Assembly: GCF_900696085.1 (NCBI RefSeq) | Contig: NZ_CAADFC020000028.1 | Location: 558,001 to 622,000, forward strand | DNA from: Bradyrhizobium ivorense | GTDB taxonomy: Bacteria > Pseudomonadota > Alphaproteobacteria > Rhizobiales > Xanthobacteraceae | DNA: 64,000 bases | Direction: 5' to 3' | Part shown: one piece after another, positions 61,574 through 64,000 of the stretch | How the letters are laid out: each line of letters opens with the position of its first letter | How positions within the stretch are numbered: position 1 is the stretch's first letter | Notes under the pieces: generated by a model | What the model saw: only the letters and a program-made list of their open reading frames with translations | What the model was told of the DNA's origin: nothing | Databases searched by the model: none | Made by a program: the position numbers and the translations under genes

Positions 61574-64000
61574 ATGTCCCTCCAGATGACCGCCGATAGC
61601 AACGATCAATCCGCGACTGAGCCGTTCGTGGCTCACGGACCGGCGCGGCGCGGCGGCAGCATCCTCCTGGTGCTCCTGATCGCGGCCGGCATCGTCGCGG
61701 TGGCGGTCTGGCTGATGACCATCGGCCGCACCCAGGCGCAGCCTTATATCCTCGGCGTGCTGGCGCTGCTCGCCACCGTCGGGCTGTTCAACCTGTTCGC
61801 CTTCGCCGCCGGCATCATCCGCTTCTCCGACCGCGCCACCGACGACCCCGTGATGGGGCGGATCGCCGACCACGCCCAGGAGGGGCTGGTCGTCACCGAC
61901 GCCCGCGGCCACGTGGTCTACTCCAACGCCGCCTATCTGGCGCTGACCGGTGCGGCCTCGGCCCAGGAGGTCCGCCCGGTCGAGCGGGTCTTCATCGGCA
62001 ACCCCGACGTCTCCGAGGCCGTGTTCCGCCTGCTCAAGGCGGCGCGCGAGGGCAAGCGGCAGCTCGAGGAGGTCCGCGTCGCCGGCCATGACGGCAGCCA
62101 GGGCGGCCAAGGGGGACAAGCCCGCTGGCTGCGGCTGCGGGTGCGCCCGCTCGGCCAGGGTAAGCGCGACTCCAAATATGCGGTGTGGTCGATCGCCGAC
62201 ATCACCCGCGACCGCGAGCGCCAGGAGGACGTGTTCCAGGAGCTGCGGCACGCGATCGAATATCTCGACCATGCGCCGTGCGGCTTCTTCTCGGTCAATC
62301 CGGCCGGCGAGATCGCCTATGTCAACGCGACGCTGGCCAACTGGCTCGACTACGACCTAGCCGAGATCGGCTCGGGCGGGCTGAAGCTGTCCGACATCGT
62401 CTCGGGCGACGGCGCGGCGCTGCTCGCCGCGATCCAGCCGGTGCCGGGCGAGGTCAAGACCGAGGTCTTCGACATCGACCTGCGGATGCGCGGCGGCAAG
62501 ACCGTGCCGGTGCGGCTCTATCACAAGCTCGCCTTCGGCGCCGACGGCGCGGCGGGCGCCTCGCGCACCCTGGTGATCAGCCGCGCCCGCGACGAGCATT
62601 CCGATCCGGAGCGCGCCGCCGAGGTGCGCTTCATGCGCTTCTTCGACCATACGCCGATGGCGATCGCCACCGTCGACCGCGGCGGCAACGTGGTCGGCGC
62701 CAATGCGCGCTACGCCAAGCTGGCGCAGAGCCTGAACGGCGAGGGCGGCGCTGCCAAGTCGATCTTCCGCGCCGTCAATCCGCGCGACCGCGGCCTCCTG
62801 ATCGCGGCGATCAACCACGCCGCCGAGGGGCAGGGCGACATCCCGCCGGTCGAGGTGATGCTCGACGGGCCGAAGGAGCGCTTCGCCCAGTTCTTCGTCA
62901 CGACGGTGGAGAAGGACGAGCGCGACGCCGAGACCGCGATCGTCTACATGCTCGAGACCACCGAGCGGCGCGCGCTGGAGAACCAGATCAACCAGTCGCA
63001 GAAGATGGAGATGGTCGGCCAGCTCGCCGGCGGCATCGCGCACGACTTCAACAACGTGCTGTCCGCCATCATGATGGCGAACGACTTCCTGCTGAACGCG
63101 CACAAGCCGACCGACCCGTCGTTCCAGGACATCATGCAGATCAAGCAGAACGCCACCCGCGCCGCGACGCTGGTGCGGCAGCTGCTGGCGTTCTCGCGCC
63201 GCCAGACGCTGCGGCCGCAGGTGCTCGATCTCGGCGATGCGCTGTCGGACCTCACCATGCTGCTGCGCCGGCTGATCGGCGAGAAGGTCAAGCTCGACCT
63301 CGTGCACGGCCGCGACCTCTGGCCGGTGAAGGTCGACGTCTCGCAGTTCGAGCAGGTGGTGGTCAACCTCGCAGTCAACGCGCGCGACGCGATGGCTGAC
63401 GGCGGCAAGCTGATCATCCGCACCGGCAACGTCTCGACCGAGGAGGCCGCGCAGCTCGCCAACAAGGGCATGCCGGCGGCGGACTATGTCAAGATCGAGA
63501 TTTCCGACACCGGCACCGGCATTCCCGCCGAGATCATCGACAAGATCTTCGAGCCGTTCTTCTCCACCAAGGAAGTCGGCAAGGGCACCGGCCTCGGCCT
63601 CTCCACGGTGTACGGCATCGTCAAGCAGACCGGCGGTTTCGTCTACGTCGATTCCGTGCCCGGCGAAGGCACCACGTTCCGCATCTATTTGCCGCGGTAC
63701 CGGCCCGAGCAGGAGGATGCGCCGGAGGCCCATGCCGGCAACGGCGCGGCGAAGGAGGCCGGTGCTGGCGCCGAAGCGGCCAAGCCGAAGCCCGATCTGA
63801 CCGGGCAGGGCACCATCCTCTTGGTCGAGGACGAGGACGGCCTGCGCGCGCTGAATGCACGCGGCCTGCGCTCGCGCGGCTACAGCGTGATCGAGGCCGC
63901 CAACGGCGTCGAGGCGCTGGAGGCTTTTGCCGAGAAGGACGGCGCCGTCGATCTGGTCGTGTCCGACGTCGTGATGCCGGAGATGGACGGGCCGACGCTG
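61574..64000 (+). CDS. cckA: Hybrid histidine kinase CckA (3' end outside window)
   Basis: CckA phosphorylates CtrA through ChpT and is bifunctional. The 809 visible residues show two N-terminal transmembrane helices (about 22-80), PAS-like sensor domains (about 95-215, 225-330 and 350-460), a HisKA helix with His in [12 protein letters not shown] (about 489), an ATPase domain ([37 protein letters not shown]) and the start of a receiver domain ([12 protein letters not shown]; phosphoacceptor Asp in VSDVVMP, about 797). The frame is open to base 64000. It lies behind flhB, in the same cluster as genes with CtrA boxes. Confidence 0.94.
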   Translation, partial: MSLQMTADSNDQSATEPFVAHGPARRGGSILLVLLIAAGIVAVAVWLMTIGRTQAQPYILGVLALLATVGLFNLFAFAAGIIRFSDRATDDPVMGRIADHAQEGLVVTDARGHVVYSNAAYLALTGAASAQEVRPVERVFIGNPDVSEAVFRLLKAAREGKRQLEEVRVAGHDGSQGGQGGQARWLRLRVRPLGQGKRDSKYAVWSIADITRDRERQEDVFQELRHAIEYLDHAPCGFFSVNPAGEIAYVNATLANWLDYDLAEIGSGGLKLSDIVSGDGAALLAAIQPVPGEVKTEVFDIDLRMRGGKTVPVRLYHKLAFGADGAAGASRTLVISRARDEHSDPERAAEVRFMRFFDHTPMAIATVDRGGNVVGANARYAKLAQSLNGEGGAAKSIFRAVNPRDRGLLIAAINHAAEGQGDIPPVEVMLDGPKERFAQFFVTTVEKDERDAETAIVYMLETTERRALENQINQSQKMEMVGQLAGGIAHDFNNVLSAIMMANDFLLNAHKPTDPSFQDIMQIKQNATRAATLVRQLLAFSRRQTLRPQVLDLGDALSDLTMLLRRLIGEKVKLDLVHGRDLWPVKVDVSQFEQVVVNLAVNARDAMADGGKLIIRTGNVSTEEAAQLANKGMPAADYVKIEISDTGTGIPAEIIDKIFEPFFSTKEVGKGTGLGLSTVYGIVKQTGGFVYVDSVPGEGTTFRIYLPRYRPEQEDAPEAHAGNGAAKEAGAGAEAAKPKPDLTGQGTILLVEDEDGLRALNARGLRSRGYSVIEAANGVEALEAFAEKDGAVDLVVSDVVMPEMDGPTL

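Overview
The window looks like chromosomal DNA from a Bradyrhizobium-like member of the Rhizobiales. This is inferred from the high GC content, the alphaproteobacteria-specific flagellar genes (flbT, flaF, fliX, motE), a DksA without zinc ligands, CtrA-type (TTAA-N7-TTAA) and sigma-54-type motifs, and interspersed repeats of a kind I associate with this group. No rRNA, tRNA, CRISPR array, integrase or insertion-sequence transposase was found.

Layout. 1-12.1 kb: the end of an S9-type peptidase gene, an MHYT-PAS-GGDEF-EAL c-di-GMP protein, small membrane proteins, a GAF-adenylate cyclase, a MocR-type regulator facing a DUF1127 gene, a universal stress protein, a SixA-like phosphatase, an FAD oxidoreductase and a Tat-exported MsrB. 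12.2-24.1 kb: first flagellar block (flgE-flgK-flgL, flbT, flagellin, flaF, FlaG-like and FlgN-like genes, flgJ, flgI, fliX). 24.2-37.1 kb: mixed housekeeping and accessory genes (HxlR/NAD(P)-binding pair, dksA, PhyH, SDR, hydratase, carbonic anhydrase, ArsR/SRPBCC pair, MOSC-ferredoxin reductase fusion and others) separated by palindromic repeats. 37.3-44.1 kb: second flagellar block (flgF-flgG-flgA-flgH on the minus strand; fliL-fliM-DUF6468-motE on the plus strand). 44.1-48.6 kb: two truncated antitoxin genes and a very large periplasmic TPR-like protein behind a perfect CtrA-type box. 48.7-54.5 kb: metabolic and regulatory genes, including a frameshifted tautomerase. 54.6-55.8 kb: a 1.2-kb two-gene cassette. 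55.8-64 kb: third flagellar block (fliP, fliO, flgB-flgC-fliE-fliQ-fliR-flhB) followed by the hybrid kinase cckA, cut by the window end.

How the genes fit together. The flagellar genes encode the rod, P and L rings, hook, hook-filament junction, filament, part of the switch and most of the export gate of one flagellum. Promoter-like motifs suggest a CtrA-first, sigma-54-second hierarchy as in Caulobacter: TTAA-N7-TTAA boxes lie before flgB, fliX and the TPR gene, and GG-N10-GC sites lie before flgE, flgI and flgF. CckA, the kinase at the head of the CtrA pathway, is encoded next to flhB.

Most unusual feature. The 3' end of fliP (last eight codons, stop and flank) is present twice as a perfect 32-bp direct repeat. 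Between the copies lies a cassette with two overlapping minus-strand genes: a RusA-like Holliday-junction resolvase and a protein that joins a restriction-endonuclease-like N-terminus to a HEPN-like C-terminus with an R-x4-H motif. This looks like a small integrated mobile module that restores fliP on insertion, and it is the best candidate here for an undescribed (possibly defensive) system.
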